Assembly: GCA_036429605.1 (NCBI GenBank)
Contig: CM071589.1
Location: 1,612,001-1,676,000 of the forward strand
Direction: 5' to 3'
DNA length: 64,000 bases
DNA from: Cladobotryum mycophilum
Lineage: Eukaryota > Ascomycota > Sordariomycetes > Hypocreales > Hypocreaceae
In this document: positions 1 through 9,715 of the stretch, in pieces
Layout: the number at the start of each line of letters is the position of its first letter
Position numbering within the stretch: position 1 is the first letter of the stretch
Notes under the pieces: generated by a model
What the model saw: the letters and a program-made list of their open reading frames with translations, nothing else
The model's database searches: none
What the model was told of the DNA's origin: nothing
Made by a program: the position numbers and the translations under genes

Positions 1-256
1 GCGGGCACCTGGCAACTTCTGGGTTCTATTGCGCGCCCTGGGAGAGCTGGGTGGGACTTGGAAAGAGCTTGGAGAGATTGTTATGCCATTTATCCATGCT
101 GCCACTAGAACATGGGGCCTAGATGCCGACAAGCCACCAACGCAAGCAGAAATGGAGATTGCAACACCTGATCCGACAGTTGAGCTAGTCGGTGAAGAGA
201 CGACTGACTCTCCATATCAAGAGGACGGGCAAGGTAATTACTACTTTATGAATTAA
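1..256 (+). CDS. C-terminal end of an unidentified protein (5' end outside window)
   Basis: A reading frame is open from the left edge and stops at TAA 254-256, giving about 84 residues. The stretch is helical and rich in Trp, Leu and Gly, followed by an acidic Pro/Thr/Glu tail ending in NYYFMN. There is no in-frame ATG near the edge, so the gene starts upstream. The helix-rich end followed by a disordered acidic tail would suit the C-terminus of a fungal Zn2Cys6-type regulator. No diagnostic motif is present, so that is only a guess. Confidence 0.45.
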   Translation, partial: RAPGNFWVLLRALGELGGTWKELGEIVMPFIHAATRTWGLDADKPPTQAEMEIATPDPTVELVGEETTDSPYQEDGQGNYYFMN

Positions 257-568
257 TTCACACCACACACCACACCACTCGAAGCAGATGTCACCAAATC
301 AAGGAAATACAAGAGGAAGAGGAGGGACACAATGTAGTTGTAATGATTGATGAAGGCACGAAGAATTTTTTTTTTTTTTGGTTACTTGTATAGTTTGGAA
401 AAGAAGCACTTTTATGTATTTCTAATGTTTAAGAAAGCTATACCTGACATTGAAAAGAAAGGTTTCCCTGAAAGGCTTCCCCTAAAAAGCTTCCCCTAAA
501 AGGGTTTCCCTCGTCCTTTGGATACACATCACCACCACTGCCCGCTCTCAGCTGTCAATACATGTCGC
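257..568. other. intergenic, convergent 3' flanks
   Basis: AT-rich spacer between the partial gene and the convergent small secreted gene. It contains a T run near 368-379 and two adjacent copies of a 13-mer (GCTTCCCCTAAAA) around 475-502. No gene seen. Confidence 0.6.
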
Positions 569-988
569 TTAGTTGCCAATGTTGCACTCAATGTAGGCAA
601 TTTCGACAGCGGGCGAGACCTCGCTGATGGTTGGCTTGTAGATGGCGACGGCCTTGACAATGTTCTTGGCGGCGTCGAGGAAGTTGCACTCGGTCAGGTG
701 GTACTTGGTGCCATCGTGATAGGCTTGGATGAAGACGTCAGAGACGGGTCCCTTGCTGGCTAGAAAATGAAGATTTGTCAGTATGAAAAGCTCATGGAAT
801 TGTCAACTTCTTAAGAGGTAGTGGAAAGTGGGCATACCGTGGAGGTAGGGCTGTCCATCGGAGGGGACGGGGAAGATGTTGCTGTAGGTTCCATCGGGAT
901 AGGTGAGGGAAACGCCGATGACGGGGACGATGGCGGGGGAGGCGGCGGCGAGGCCAATGAGGGAAGCGGCGGCGAGAGTGAAACGCAT
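569..988 (-). CDS. small secreted protein, two exons
   Basis: Exons 838-988 and 569-759 are joined across a 78-nt intron (760-837, GTATGC...TAG), giving 113 residues. Residues 1-17 form a clear signal peptide (MRFTLAAASLIGLAAAS). The remainder has only two cysteines, in ECNF and ECNIG contexts near the C-terminus, and no catalytic motif I recognise. A TATATAAAGG box lies about 135 nt upstream. The frame stays open across the junction and ends in the natural-looking ECNIGN. It looks like a conserved small secreted protein or effector-like protein, but the function is unknown. Confidence 0.75.
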
Positions 989-1121
989 TTTGATGGTTTT
1001 TTTTTGTTGGTGGTGAGAGAGAAGGAGGTTGAAGGGTTGAGAGTAGGTTGGTTGTTTTGTGAGTGTGAGTGTGTGAATGAGTTGATTGATGATGAGATTG
1101 GAGATGTGGTGAGTAAAGGCA

Positions 1122-1131
1122 CCTTTATATA
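1122..1131 (-). promoter_or_regulatory. TATA box of the small secreted protein gene
   Basis: Read on the minus strand this is TATATAAAGG, about 135 nt before the ATG at 988. Strong TATA boxes are typical of highly regulated secreted-protein genes. Confidence 0.5.
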
Positions 1132-1343
1132 CAAGTATATACACAACCTAAGAAAAAGTCTCCTTCACATCTTGGAGGCCCTCTCTCCAAGTTGCCCGAT
1201 TCAGAAAACTTGCTTATCCATGCTTGACGGTACGAGGTCATTACCAAGGCAGGACGAATTTGTGTCGACGCAGGTAAGACAGACTTGCTTGCCTCGTATT
1301 CTCTCTCCCCTCCATCCCCTCCCCCATGCATATTCACTGTGGG

Positions 1344-1375
1344 GTTGTTGCTGTTGTTGTTGTTGTTGTTGTTGT
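1344..1375. repeat. (TTG)n trinucleotide microsatellite
   Basis: About ten units of TTG/TGT with one interruption, in non-coding DNA. Confidence 0.9.
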
Positions 1376-3168
1376 CTCTATCTTATCCTTACCCATCTTA
1401 CCTTGACAGCTTGGCAATCTATCTACCTAGTACTAAGGCATGCTTACCAACTGGGGGGGGACTTCTTTCAAACTCGCATGGATTACTCTGGCAGGTAAGG
1501 GTTATCCTAATAACATGGCAGTTTCTCTCGACCGAGCTGGTCCGTCCCCACGAACTGGTTCAGCACGTGTTGCTGTTGTTTTCGGCTTTATTACTCTTCC
1601 TGCCAAATGATATTCTTGGTCCTCGGCCAAAAAGAAGAAGAAAGGGGAAAAAAGGAACGAGAACTTTGTTTCTCCAATCAATTGCGGGAGTCATGTCTTA
1701 CGCGTATTGGGAGGTGGGGGTGGGTGGTTGCATTTGTCACCCAAGACAAAGTGAGATCAGGGAATGTGAATGGCTGGGCCAGCCTGGGTTTGTTATAACG
1801 GGTACCTTGCAGCTTCTTTTTGAATGGATGATGTATGGCCAAAAAATGGATTGAATAGGTGTCATTCTGCAAAGGCGCCCGTAAACAATTTAGCAGGACA
1901 TGAAGCTATTGTTTTTTTTCCCTCGTGTTGAGCAAGGGAATTGGTTCAGGGGGTCCTGTATGGCTTTGAATACGACAACTGTCGGTCAACAACGCCTTTT
2001 ATGGATATCACTCTTCTTCAACGTCACAGCCATGTGCTCATGTAACTTGACCACATGTTACCTGACGTTATCGATTACTATCAAGGACTCGAGAGTGTAG
2101 CATTGCAGATACCTACAAGTAGTACAGTACTAGCTTTTTAGATCTTGGGTGTTGTCATTCACGCACGACAACGTCAATGTGAAACTACCCTGCAACGTTG
2201 CTGAGGAGGCAAAAGATCTTATCTGAAAGGTGATGTAGGATCCCTCCCACATCATGATACAGAAACCATGCGCTTTCGAGATGAACGAGAACGGCGCAAA
2301 GACATGAGCTTCGCTTTCGGTCATTTCATCCGGGATAGTACCCGCGTGTGATCGAAATAATCTAACCTTGTCGCTTTGCGACTGTCATCTCAACGACTTG
2401 CCAAGTTCGCCAACGGCCGGAATATGTGTGCTGCACTACTCCGTTACACGAGGCCCTGTAAATTCATTCGCCAAGAGAGCAATAATAGCATGCTCGTCAT
2501 GTAAATGCACGTGATATCATCTATAACTAATACCGCTTTTCTTCAATACGAGAAATTATATAGACTTGCCGTTACTTATCTCCCACCCCTTATCTTGCCG
2601 CCTCCTGAATCCCGCCGGCATCAGGCTCTCTTTCATGAATCGGCGCCGTCACGTCAGATCTTGGCACAATTTATTGTGCCCCGGAATCTATGTCCTAGAT
2701 GTGTCGCCCTGGCCTTGTAATCTTCAGGGTCCTTTGCTAGGATTGTTTGATGGTGATGTCTTAGAACAATGTTTTATCGAGGTTGGTTGAGACTCTGCTA
2801 CCCTAAAGTAGGTACAATGAGGCGACAAAAGTCTACGCTCATAGTATATCTATGGTAGTGTGAGGGAGAAACGAGGGCAAACTTTTGTCACATAACTATA
2901 ACTCAGTGGGCAGGTACCCAAAAGAGCTGGACACGCTGTTGGACGTCAATTTACATCATTGACCTCAAAAGAGTTGGATAGTCGTGTTTGCGTGATTGAC
3001 TAAATGTTCGGTTAGATGCTCGGTATACCCAATACAGGAACTGAGACGGTTCACCTGAATAAAGTGGAGTTGCATCATGCAGTTTCACTTAAACTAGACT
3101 TCAGACCTTTGTCTCTTATGAGCTATTATTTCTCATGGCCTTAACTCTATTCAAACTTGAATGGAGAC

Positions 3169-3177
3169 TACTCCGTA
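3169..3177 (-). repeat. TACGGAGTA 9-mer, copy 1
   Basis: Perfect copy (minus strand) of a 9-mer found six times in non-coding parts of the window; see findings. Confidence 0.6.
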
Positions 3178-3348
3178 TGCTGACCAGCCCATAGATGAAG
3201 ATTACCACCCCCACGGCCTTTTATCGTTGTTGAGATTCGATACAGATGGCAAGGTAAGCTTGAGACGGTTTCCGAGATCATCTCCGATTCAAAAAGTTTG
3301 ATTATATCCGCTATATGGTCGTTATACAGGACTGGTGCTCCGTATATT

Positions 3349-4818
3349 CTATTTATAATGTGTCACGTTCACATTGTCAAAAAATGCTTCCGTATTATAC
3401 ACTCGCACGCCATCCATCCCGTTCTTGTACGTATCGTCCCTCACAGTTGCTCTCACGCCATCCACCGCCACACTGATCAAGTCGCCCTTTGCCGTCACGA
3501 CCAAGTGAGTCTTCTGACCCATTCGAACATTAATCGACAGGCCACTGAGAAATGTCCACTGTCCTCCGTCAGCCCGGCCCAGGATCAAGTCCCCGGTTGA
3601 GCTGATCCCCGCATAGTAGCCCCGGTAAGCGTCCGGCCCGACAGCCGGTTCGGAAACGCGGAAGATTAGCCCTGCGTTGCCATCACCGGAGCTGGGGATC
3701 GTAATGTCGGCCTCATAAATGAAGTCGGTGAAGTCGGTGTTGAGTAGAGCCTTGCCTCCTGGCGAGCTTCCTGCGTGCAGGGAGTTGGAGCTGGTATCCC
3801 ACTTGCCGCCGAATAAGTTCCAGTTGAATAGTTGGCCGTCCTTGAAGTCATCGTGCACAAGCATATTGACTGGTTGAATCGTGCCATCGTCGTTGAAGTA
3901 CAGCCGGTCGTAAGCGAGGTGGCGATCGTTCCCGTCGGTGGCATGAAGCGGGTGTCGGTGATATAGCATGTAATATATGTCCGTATCAGGAACGTGAATA
4001 ATGGCATTGTGGCCCGATCCAGTGGCGACAGCCACGTCTTGCTGTAAGATTTTGGCGATGCGTTTGAAAGGCCCGGTGGGAGACTTGGCCATGCCGTAGG
4101 ATACTGCATAATCGGGCCCTCCCCAGCCACCTTCGCTCCAGAATAGATAATACCTTCCCTTTCGCTTCAACATCTGCGGCCCTTCAACATAATTCTCTGG
4201 CGTAATCTCCTTGAAGGTAGAGCCGTCGTCAAACTTGCTCAAGCTGACCATGTCCCTGTTCAACTTGGCCACGTTGGCGTGCGAGTGACCGCCATAGTAG
4301 ATGTACGCCTGGCCGTCATCGTCAATGAAGACGTCTTGGTCGATCGGCTGCGCGCCATTGTGATACGCGTCAATGAGCGGGTGCCCAAGCGGATCTTTGT
4401 ACGGACCCTCTGGCCGTTTCGCCACACCGACACCTATGCCCCCAACCTCCGAATCGGACTGTATGTCGTTGGCGCCAAAGTAGAGATAATATGTTCCATT
4501 TCGTTCAATCGGCGCTGGGGCCCAAACCGCGCGGTGTGCCCATTCGAAGTCGTTGGCTACGAGCACGTTGGGATGCTTGGTCCAATGGATCAGGTCTGGA
4601 GAGGAGAACGCGTCCAGGTAGGTCTGCTCATCATATGGCTTTGAAGATGTCGGGTATACCCAATACTCGCCATTGTAGAATTGAGTGTCTGGGTCGGCGT
4701 ACCAACCGTCCACGAATGGATTACCTGCCTCGGAAGTTGTGTAGTCCGGTACGGGAGACACGGTAGCCAGACGAGTAGATGCCCAAGCAGCTGCTAGGAG
4801 CACCTGAAGAGATGGCAT
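3349..4818 (-). CDS. secreted glycoside hydrolase family 43 with C-terminal LamG-like domain
   Basis: Single exon, 489 residues. I chose the ATG at 4818 because it begins a signal peptide (MPSLQVLLAAAWAS). The 33 extra residues from the ATG at 4917 are basic and unlike a signal. The five-bladed GH43 domain spans about residues 35-315. The candidate catalytic base is Asp42 (YADPD), the pKa modulator Asp160 (QPIDQDVF) and the acid Glu212 (YVEGPQM). Residues about 320-489 (DDFKDG...W to FFDNVNV) form a concanavalin-like beta-sandwich of the kind often fused to GH43/DUF1080 enzymes. The enzyme probably acts outside the cell on arabinose-, xylose- or galactose-containing plant polysaccharide; the exact substrate cannot be read from sequence. 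No intron and no frame damage. Confidence 0.9.
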   Translation of the reverse strand: MPSLQVLLAAAWASTRLATVSPVPDYTTSEAGNPFVDGWYADPDTQFYNGEYWVYPTSSKPYDEQTYLDAFSSPDLIHWTKHPNVLVANDFEWAHRAVWAPAPIERNGTYYLYFGANDIQSDSEVGGIGVGVAKRPEGPYKDPLGHPLIDAYHNGAQPIDQDVFIDDDGQAYIYYGGHSHANVAKLNRDMVSLSKFDDGSTFKEITPENYVEGPQMLKRKGRYYLFWSEGGWGGPDYAVSYGMAKSPTGPFKRIAKILQQDVAVATGSGHNAIIHVPDTDIYYMLYHRHPLHATDGNDRHLAYDRLYFNDDGTIQPVNMLVHDDFKDGQLFNWNLFGGKWDTSSNSLHAGSSPGGKALLNTDFTDFIYEADITIPSSGDGNAGLIFRVSEPAVGPDAYRGYYAGISSTGDLILGRADGGQWTFLSGLSINVRMGQKTHLVVTAKGDLISVAVDGVRATVRDDTYKNGMDGVRVYNTEAFFDNVNVTHYK

Positions 4819-5285
4819 ATTTCGTTGTCTACACCGACTTCTTTCACCTATATGTTTTGTCGCGGCGTGAATATTGCGGAATCGATTGGTTGCATTGAGC
4901 GTCGCCGTTTGCTTCAACAGATCTGCTGCTTCTTCCTATGAGCCGAGAGCTGCTATTTCAAGTCCAGTGTGCCATTCCCTTATTCATTGGTAGCGACATT
5001 GAACCACCACGAATCGACGGTTATCGACACTCGTTGGAAGGATTTAATGCAGATCAAAGGGCGCAGGGCCGCGTGATGGATGAAGTCATTCGGGGATATC
5101 GCCCTGCTTCCCCGCCTTTACATTCCAGGTCGAGCGTTGCAGTGAAGAATGCGATGTCGGGACTGCTATATTTAGGCGCTGTAGAGGTTCTAATAGCGGG
5201 GTGGACCTCCAGGGCTGTATTGGTTGGGATCTTTCTCTCCCTTGAAAGCCCATGACAATGCTCCGACAAAGCACTCGGCGAAACC
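4819..5285. other. intergenic, GH43 promoter side
   Basis: Upstream region of the GH43 gene. Open frames here conflict between strands and show no recognisable protein. Confidence 0.5.
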
Positions 5286-5651
5286 TCAGTACCATTTAGT
5301 GGTTCGAGGCTTTGGGCGGTAGAATTTACCAATAACAACAAGGAAGAGAGTGAGTGATGCGACAAGAGTCGCAATGAGAACATATTTATCATGAGGCTGC
5401 TCAATCACCTTTACAATGATTACCCTGTGGGCCTCTGATGCTGAGCTTGACACCATACTTGTGGAAGGACTCTTAGAAGGGCGAGACTGATTGTTTTGTC
5501 CAAGGGAATTGAAATTGATAATTCGAGTTGTAGGCGGGGATAAACAGTCCATGCAACTGGTCATACCACCGGCGAAGAAATCCGAAGAGCACCCAAGAGG
5601 AACGGGGAGATATGGAAGAACCCGAGAGGTACGAGAGATATCGGGAGCCAC
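5286..5651 (-). CDS. uncertain ORF with one membrane segment
   Basis: Open frame of up to 121 residues. The C-terminal part contains a plausible single transmembrane helix (YVLIATLVASLTLFLVVIG) followed by a short basic tail (KFYRPKPRTTKWY), a sensible single-pass topology. The upstream part is Ser/Thr-rich and low complexity. The true start, or an upstream exon, is unclear. It sits next to two decayed genes and may itself be a relic. Confidence 0.25.
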   Translation of the reverse strand: MAPDISRTSRVLPYLPVPLGCSSDFFAGGMTSCMDCLSPPTTRIINFNSLGQNNQSRPSKSPSTSMVSSSASEAHRVIIVKVIEQPHDKYVLIATLVASLTLFLVVIGKFYRPKPRTTKWY

Positions 5652-5763
5652 GAGAGAAACAGAGAGGTACAGGGGAAACAGAGAGACAAGCCCAAACCGA
5701 GCTTCTATTCATTTCCTTGAAAAGTAAAAGCAAGCAGAGACGTAAAGGTCCTACGCGATCCCC

Positions 5764-6617
5764 TCAAAAACTGATCAGCTTATACAAACATATTGTACAC
5801 ACATTTTCAGAGCTATTTGGTCCATCCTCCTCCACTGCCTTGATTATTTCGGCATATAGTGGAAGAAGATCTGAGCACAAGACAATAGGTTCCAACTCTT
5901 CCAGCAACTTCTCATCCCCAGCGACAACAGAGGGACAGCTAGTTTTGGTCCAGGAGTGAATGGAAAACAGTGTAAACAGCCAATTTGCAGTTCCACGCTG
6001 AGACCCGATCCTCTTCTGCCGCATCATATTGAACCATACAGTCTTTCATAAGCGCTGCCATGCGCACCTCATTCTAGAAGTTAATATAGGATTCGTTGAC
6101 TGTCTGGTTCACTGAATCCACCCAGAGCCACCCAAGCGACTTGGCTGAACCATTCACATGTACTTTCAGGAATGCGGGTTCGTCTTTCTTCCGTTGGTCT
6201 TGTTGCTCACTAGATTGCAAACCCCATAGTTGGTATCCTGTTGCCTAGCCAAACATGCCATGTGCCTCACCTTGCCAGCGGGAGATCCCCGTTGAAGACT
6301 CCAACCTCCAGGCTTGACTCGCTAGCTGTTCTCGGCCAGCATCTTGGCTTTGCAGGCGCCCTCGAGCTGTTCCAGCGGCGAAACACCTCACACCAAAGTG
6401 TCTTGAGGTAGCCTTTGGTGATTGCGGTAGTCTTGAGAGTTGCGATAGCCAGTGTGAACACATGGTTGCATTCGTCGATTTGGAATTGGTTGAGATCATC
6501 GTACTTCCGATACTGCTTGCCGGTCGAGATAAAATTGCTATATAAAGAAAAAGAAAAAGGCCAAAGGATAATCGTGAGGAAGTAAATCTTGCCTGATATA
6601 TGTACATGTAGTTTCAT
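5764..6617 (-). pseudogene. decayed gene of unknown conserved family
   Basis: Three blocks of protein-like sequence follow each other on the minus strand but in different frames and with stops. About 6380-6540 reads like YDDLNQFQIDECNHVF and continues to a LWCEVFRRWN segment. About 5985-6235 reads as a continuous 50-codon stretch (DEPAFLKVHVNGSAKSLGW, NQTVNESYINF), then an in-frame TAG, then NEVRMAALMKDCMVQYDAA and WNCKLAVYTVFHS. After a frame change, 5800-5960 gives WTKTSCPSVVAGD and PLYAEIIKAVEEDG. The composition and the smooth hand-over between frames argue for an old gene with at least one stop and two frameshifts. I do not recognise the family. Confidence 0.45.
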
Positions 6618-6738
6618 TATTAATCTGTGTGTATTTAAAATACACTATTGTATCCAAGAGCTTATTGTTGACTTCTTGTTTAGCCAAGAACAATCATGGT
6701 TCTGATGAGGAGAGCTCTCGGAATATTCTCAGTTTAGT

Positions 6739-8289
6739 CTACCTCCCTACACGCATTTCCCATGCCGCCTCAAGCATCAATCTGCGTAAAGAATAAGCAC
6801 ATTTGACATCAACACACCATGATGTGCTGCCCTGGGCCGAATTTTCTGGGTCATAGAAGTCTAAGTCCATCAACTCCAACCAATCTGGATCATTGGGGTT
6901 GTCGAAAAATGCCGAGGTGTATCGGTGAAGTGTGACTATCTCATTGGCCCGCTCCCACCGGTAAATTGTAGAGCATGTACTGCAAGAGGAGTAATGATAA
7001 ACAGAGTTGGACAGAAAGCACGCAATGTCACTCAGGCATCTCTGAGATGCAAGGAGCTTCTTAGCTGTATTGCCTTGAGATTGCTTGGAGTGGCATAAAC
7101 AGCATGCGCCATATTCGGTTTGACATTCCGAAGGGGGTGAATGACGGGAAGGTCTTGACGCAAACAGCCACAGTTGTTTGGGTCGAAAGCTCGCAAAATC
7201 TTGATATTACTGAATGACTCGTGAGGGCAGAGACTGATTCCAGTCGTAAGCTCGAATAGCTTCAACTAATTATGAAGGTGTGCTATGGTCGCCAACCGGT
7301 TGGCCTTGGTGGCGAACGGGACGACGAGCCACAAAAGCTCGAATATAAAGCAGTTGGTTGTCCCATCATCACTAACCAAACGACCCAGGTTCACGGATGG
7401 ATAAAGTAGTGAATTTCTCGATCCACGAAATTTATCTATCATCTCTCGATCCTCTAGTGAAACGTTCAGGATATGAGAGCTATCATGGCATGCAATGTTC
7501 TTAAGGTCTTTATCGGGACGGCTTGCGACACCTTCAACGTCCTTCCAGCCAATAGCCTTGTGCTTTCAGAGATGAACACATCCCCCCTTCCAATGCAGAT
7601 TCTTTTCTTGTCCGAAACTTGTCTTTGGGCAGGGGAGAAGAGAATCTTTGGATGATTGTATTTACAGGCGCCACAATACATGGGCTCCTGCAACTGTGCT
7701 ATATGGTGGTTCCTTTCTTCTAATTCTTTTGATGAAGGACATGAAGAACAGAGAAGGTCTCTCCGCAAAATATCACGAACTTTGAGCATATTTATATGCC
7801 TTCTTGATATGCCATTTTTGTGAGGAAAAGGAGGCATAGAACCGCCGTACTCCATTCGCAAATAGTGGATTCGTGTCCCTCAAAAAGTCGCATGAACAGA
7901 CGACAGGACTGTCGGACTGTGTACATGCTTTCAGGATGGAGATGGCGCAGTATTTCGAGCAGTATCTCGTCGGAGAGTTTGTGCATAGGTGTTTTCTGAT
8001 CGAGCTCGTATGTGATAGCCCAGGGGTCTTTTCCCAGTCTCATTTTGTCCTCATCGAAAGACGATTCCTTGTCAATGCCGACAGACAGCTCTTCCTCGGC
8101 GTTGAAACACAGCCCTTCTTCGTCAGCATTGGTAAATGACTCTTTGTTAATGTTGACAGGCGACTCTTTTTGAACATCAACGTCGACGTGAGACTTGGCA
8201 GCAGCAACAGACGTGATCTCTGGAAATAAGAAGACCTTGATTGCTGCGGCTGTACTCCCTAAGAATCGGCGCATTTTACTGTTCTTCAT
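6739..8289 (-). pseudogene. F-box protein gene broken by several frameshifts
   Basis: The first block (8289 downward) carries an F-box at about residues 103-135 (LSDEILLEILRHLHPES, then SCRLFMRLFEG). The protein then continues in other frames: MEYGGSMPPFPHK and CGACKYNHPKILFSPAQR (about 7600-7860), GWKDVEGVASRPDKDL and NIACHDSSHILNVSLEDRE (about 7380-7550), LCPHESF and FDPNNCGC (about 7150-7260), and finally YRWERANEIVTLHRYTSAFF and DPDWLELMDLDFYDPENS, ending at TAG 6739-6741. These blocks follow, in order, the layout of a large fungal F-box family with a zinc-like Cys region after the F-box. Frame changes fall near 7880, 7565 and 7040, and a stop lies near 7272. The parent would have been about 515 residues, acting as an SCF ubiquitin-ligase adaptor. 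Confidence 0.75.
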
Positions 8290-9026
8290 ATTTTATCTCA
8301 TCAGAGTCTTGCAGAAAAGGAAGACAGTGTGAATTGACAACGAACCAGGAGAGAGTTGGTGTCGACGTGGTATTTAAGAAATTAAATTGGTCTTTTACAT
8401 GGATCTTAGAATCAAGTCGGAGATGGTTAAAGTTTACTTGAACAATGTTTATTCTCCATCCATGATGCTGATGGTGCGAAACCTCTTGAGCTGGCATCAA
8501 TGAGATACGAAGCCATCTTGAAGTAACTTTCCAGCACTTTTCACTTCCTTTTTTTCTTGGTCAAACGACAAACCGATACGTTGTCTCACTAGAATGCTCG
8601 GTGGTATGCTCATCGCTTGTTCAGCTATGAACTAGCTTACTTGTTTTACTTTGGGCCAGTTGATGTAGCATTGTCTGAGACAAATGATGTCTACTATAAA
8701 CCCAGAAGTACTAGCATGATAGATCGGGCGGGGATAGCTGGCGTTGTCGTGACTTTGCTTGCGGTGGTTTAGCTCTGTAGCATAGATGCAACATCAAGCG
8801 CCGACAGTCCGATAGGTACCATGGCTTTCTTCTCATCTTGCCCTCTAGCACATGAAGACCGATGTTTGCTTCATAGGAGAGGGCCTCTGACCAAAATCCA
8901 GGGTCTTTTCTCCCGATCATCCTTCACTCAGGGCCACACCCTTGAATCGCTCATTATTTCTAGGATCCCCGCAGGCAGAGCTCCAATGAACTGACAAGGA
9001 CAGGAACACCCTGTTGTTACTCTTAC

Positions 9027-9035
9027 TACGGAGTA
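9027..9035 (+). repeat. TACGGAGTA 9-mer, copy 2
   Basis: Perfect copy, 240 nt upstream of the Cys-rich peptide gene start. Confidence 0.6.
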
Positions 9036-9163
9036 CTTGGTAGGGATACATCGGAAAAAGAAACAATGTTTCAGTCATTCAGCTCTCCTTGGGCTTTTTG
9101 TGGAATAGCTGGCTGGCTTGGCTTCCTTTCTCCGATCCAGTCTCTGTGCCCTCTGTGCTTGTG

Positions 9164-9169
9164 TATAAA
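9164..9169 (+). promoter_or_regulatory. TATA box of the Cys-rich peptide gene
   Basis: TATAAA about 100 nt before the ATG at 9267, in a CT-rich context typical of fungal core promoters. Confidence 0.55.
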
Positions 9170-9266
9170 GATCAGCTCTGCCCCCCTTTGGTAAACAACT
9201 CTGCCTCCAATCTAATACAGTCGTTGCTATCCAAGACGATATCTCGCCACCATCAATCTTGAAAAA

Positions 9267-9715
9267 ATGCGTGCCTTTACACTTGCACTGGTCGCCGCCT
9301 TCTTGGGTGAGTATCTTGCCACCTCGTCCAGCCATCTTGTGCCCGTGGGATACTAATCCGAATTCCAGCAACGTCGATGGCGCAACCTTCAGCGCAGGAC
9401 TTTTCAATTACAGGTTCGTGAGCTCAATCGGTGATGGTATAACGTGTTTCGTGCTGAAAGGGAATCGGCAAAGTCGACCGCGACGAGACAACACCGCACA
9501 TTCCGAGCCAAGCACTCGCATCTCTCGAGAAAAGAGGTAACTAGTCCATTTCTTTTACCCCCTCCCCCCCAATGATATATGACCGTCAGCATCGGCTCAC
9601 CAGATGAAATCAAGAGTGTTATCGGTGCAGCTGGCCCTGTGAGGGCGCCACCTGCTGCACTGGCCACTACCCTCGATGCTGCACAAAGACCCAGTGTTCT
9701 TGCTGCACCGAGTGA
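9267..9715 (+). CDS. pre-pro-peptide: Kex2-processed, ten-cysteine secreted peptide
   Basis: Reconstructed from four short exons: 9267-9306, 9369-9413, 9474-9536 and 9615-9715 (249 nt, 82 residues). All introns are GT...AG, 60-78 nt and phase 1. Residues 1-19 are a signal peptide (MRAFTLALVAAFLATSMAQ). Residues 20-49 are an acidic Thr/Ser/Pro propeptide ending in LEKR, a Kex2-type dibasic site. Residues 50-82 would be released and hold ten cysteines (51, 54, 58, 63, 64, 71, 72, 77, 79, 80) with spacing C-x2-C-x3-C-x4-CC-x6-CC-x4-C-x-CC. Three of the other residues are aromatic, which argues against a metallothionein. The Cys count is even, so five disulfides are possible. The pattern is not the hydrophobin or CFEM pattern and I recognise no family; no activity is claimed. 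The weakest point is the last acceptor: the Cys frame needs AG at 9613-9614, while AG at 9602-9603 opens a different frame. A good CTCAC branch site lies 15 nt before 9614. Confidence 0.6.

Larger units (their letters stand above)
989..3348. other. 2.4-kb intergenic region
   Basis: The first 150 nt are the promoter and leader of the small secreted gene. The rest is AT-leaning sequence with many stops in every frame. It contains a TTG/TGT microsatellite (1344-1375) and one copy of TACTCCGTA (3169-3177). I see no gene or recognisable transposon protein. Confidence 0.5.
8290..9266. other. intergenic, promoter of the Cys-rich peptide gene
   Basis: No convincing gene. An open stretch at 8711-8920 (minus) has no family resemblance. 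Contains a TACGGAGTA copy (9027-9035) and the TATA box of the following gene. Confidence 0.5.

Noticed and set aside
820..1498. 225-codon plus-strand ORF
   Set aside because: Antisense to the small secreted protein's first exon and its promoter; Gly/Glu-rich composition is the mirror of the sense codons and the rest is low complexity.
4819..4917. 33-residue upstream extension of the GH43 protein
   Set aside because: It would bury the signal peptide inside the chain; the ATG at 4818 starts a normal signal sequence.
9259..9540. Unspliced 93-codon ORF over the Cys-rich peptide gene
   Set aside because: It reads through three introns in a different frame and lacks a signal peptide; the spliced model explains the region better.
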